Assembly: GCF_019397265.1 (NCBI RefSeq)
Contig: NZ_CP068985.1
Span: 3,638,501-3,702,500 of the forward strand
Reading direction: 5' to 3'
DNA: 64,000 nt
DNA from: Nonomuraea coxensis DSM 45129
Lineage (GTDB): Bacteria > Actinomycetota > Actinomycetes > Streptosporangiales > Streptosporangiaceae
Below, in pieces: positions 63,520 through 64,000 of this stretch (the stretch's first letter is position 1; the number at the start of each line of letters is the position of its first letter). Position numbers and translations under genes: made by a program. Below the pieces are notes generated by a model. That model had not been told where the DNA came from, did no database searches, and was given only the letters and a program-made list of their open reading frames with translations.

Positions 63520-63999
63520 TTAGTTCTTGCTGAGCGAACCGGTCTGCGTCACGAGACCCAGGCCGGGCTCGTCGCGCCAGGTGTAGCCGAGCGTGCCGTC
63601 GGGGCGCAGGTCGAGCCAGATGGTGCCGGCGATGCAGCCGCCCTCGTTCGCGCCGAGGGAGAAGGTGAGCCGGGTGTCCTCGACCTGGGTGAGGGTGATC
63701 GTGCCCCTGCACTTGCCGCCGTTGTTGTCCTCGCGCCATTCGGCGGTGGACTCGCCGCTCTTCAGGCGTACCTCGTTGTCGGCGCCGTCGCCGTCCATGG
63801 GGTTGGTGCTGGTGGTGTGGCCGGACCAGTGGCCCGCGAAGGCGGCCGGGATCCTGGGGTTGCCGGCGGGGCGGGAGGCGACGCTGGCAGGAGGGCTGGC
63901 AGGGAGGCTGGTCGGGGGGCTGGTGGGGGCGGTGCTGCCGTTGCCGGACGCGGGGGAGGTGGTGGCGGGCGGGGCGGCCGACGGGGAGCGGCCCGTGTC
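63520..63999 (-). CDS. C-terminal part of a Ser/Thr-kinase-type exported domain protein
   Basis: The frame runs to the right edge, so the start is missing. About 60 residues of a Pro/Ser/Thr-rich linker (SPTSLPASPPASVASRPAGN-like) lead to a C-terminal beta domain of about 100 residues: FAGHWSGHTT, then TAEWREDNNGGKCRGTITLT, ANEGGCIAGTIWLDLRPDG and LGYTWRDEPG. Its two Cys may form a disulfide. This layout is typical of the extracellular end of actinobacterial serine/threonine kinases and some lipoproteins, but the defining domain lies outside the window. Confidence 0.7.
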   Translation of the reverse strand, partial: DTGRSPSAAPPATTSPASGNGSTAPTSPPTSLPASPPASVASRPAGNPRIPAAFAGHWSGHTTSTNPMDGDGADNEVRLKSGESTAEWREDNNGGKCRGTITLTQVEDTRLTFSLGANEGGCIAGTIWLDLRPDGTLGYTWRDEPGLGLVTQTGSLSKN

Positions 64000-64000
64000 G

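Overview
The window is very GC-rich, with GTG and TTG starts, GGAGG-type ribosome binding sites and tightly packed operons with 4-base ATGA/GTGA overlaps. Family content (SPW-repeat protein, SWIM/DUF6493 pair, DUF5925 ATPase, TIGR03086 protein, HPK7 two-component systems, XRE/Sel1 protein, many GntR/TetR regulators) fits a soil actinomycete, most likely of the Streptosporangiales (Nonomuraea-like). That assignment is inference. It is a chromosomal accessory/catabolic region with no phage, plasmid or CRISPR functions visible.

Layout. 1-2.2 kb: end of an ABC-2 permease followed by a translationally coupled histidine kinase/response regulator. 2.2-6.5 kb: MarR regulator, DUF4142 lipoprotein, and a fumarylacetoacetase-family hydrolase divergent from a GntR/FCD regulator and a DUF3500 protein, with a perfect operator-like inverted repeat between the divergent genes. 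6.5-11.7 kb: a second two-component system, a secreted DUF1023 hydrolase, and a cytochrome P450-TetR operon preceded by a perfect 38-bp palindrome. 11.7-18.1 kb: a four-gene catabolic operon (APC permease, FGGY kinase, GlpA-like and GlpB-like oxidoreductases) divergent from a HutC-type GntR gene, with two tandem GntR sites between them. 18-22.5 kb: XRE/Sel1 protein, two tiny genes, RecQ helicase, a secreted I36 inhibitor-like protein and a VOC protein. 22.7-24.4 kb: secreted ricin-domain/PL9 pectate lyase.

24.4-41.2 kb is the plastic part. It holds an IS630-type element with a passenger gene inserted exactly at the TA of the pectate lyase stop codon, a TnpB element with a tnpA relic, a second IS630-type transposase upstream of a terC gene that has a probable manganese-riboswitch leader, and an internally deleted methyltransferase pseudogene carrying a 12-bp repeat array. 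Between them lie a TetR/epimerase divergent pair with two operator copies, a proline-iminopeptidase-like hydrolase followed by a three-subunit D-amino-acid/hydroxyproline-dehydrogenase-like operon, and an ABC exporter.

41.3-50 kb: SPW protein, STAS/DUF1345 pair, secreted glycerophosphodiesterase, nucleotidyltransferase, anti-sigma-type ATPase, LuxR regulator, and a short threonyl-tRNA synthetase-like gene. That gene is preceded by an 18-codon leader peptide with three consecutive Thr codons and mutually exclusive hairpins, which I judge the most interesting signal in the window. 50-64 kb: two DUF72 proteins, YibE/F permease, NAD kinase, DUF427 protein, a C39-S9-M20 peptidase operon, SWIM-zinc-finger/DUF6493 pair, an AAA ATPase and the C-terminus of a secreted or membrane-anchored protein cut by the window edge.
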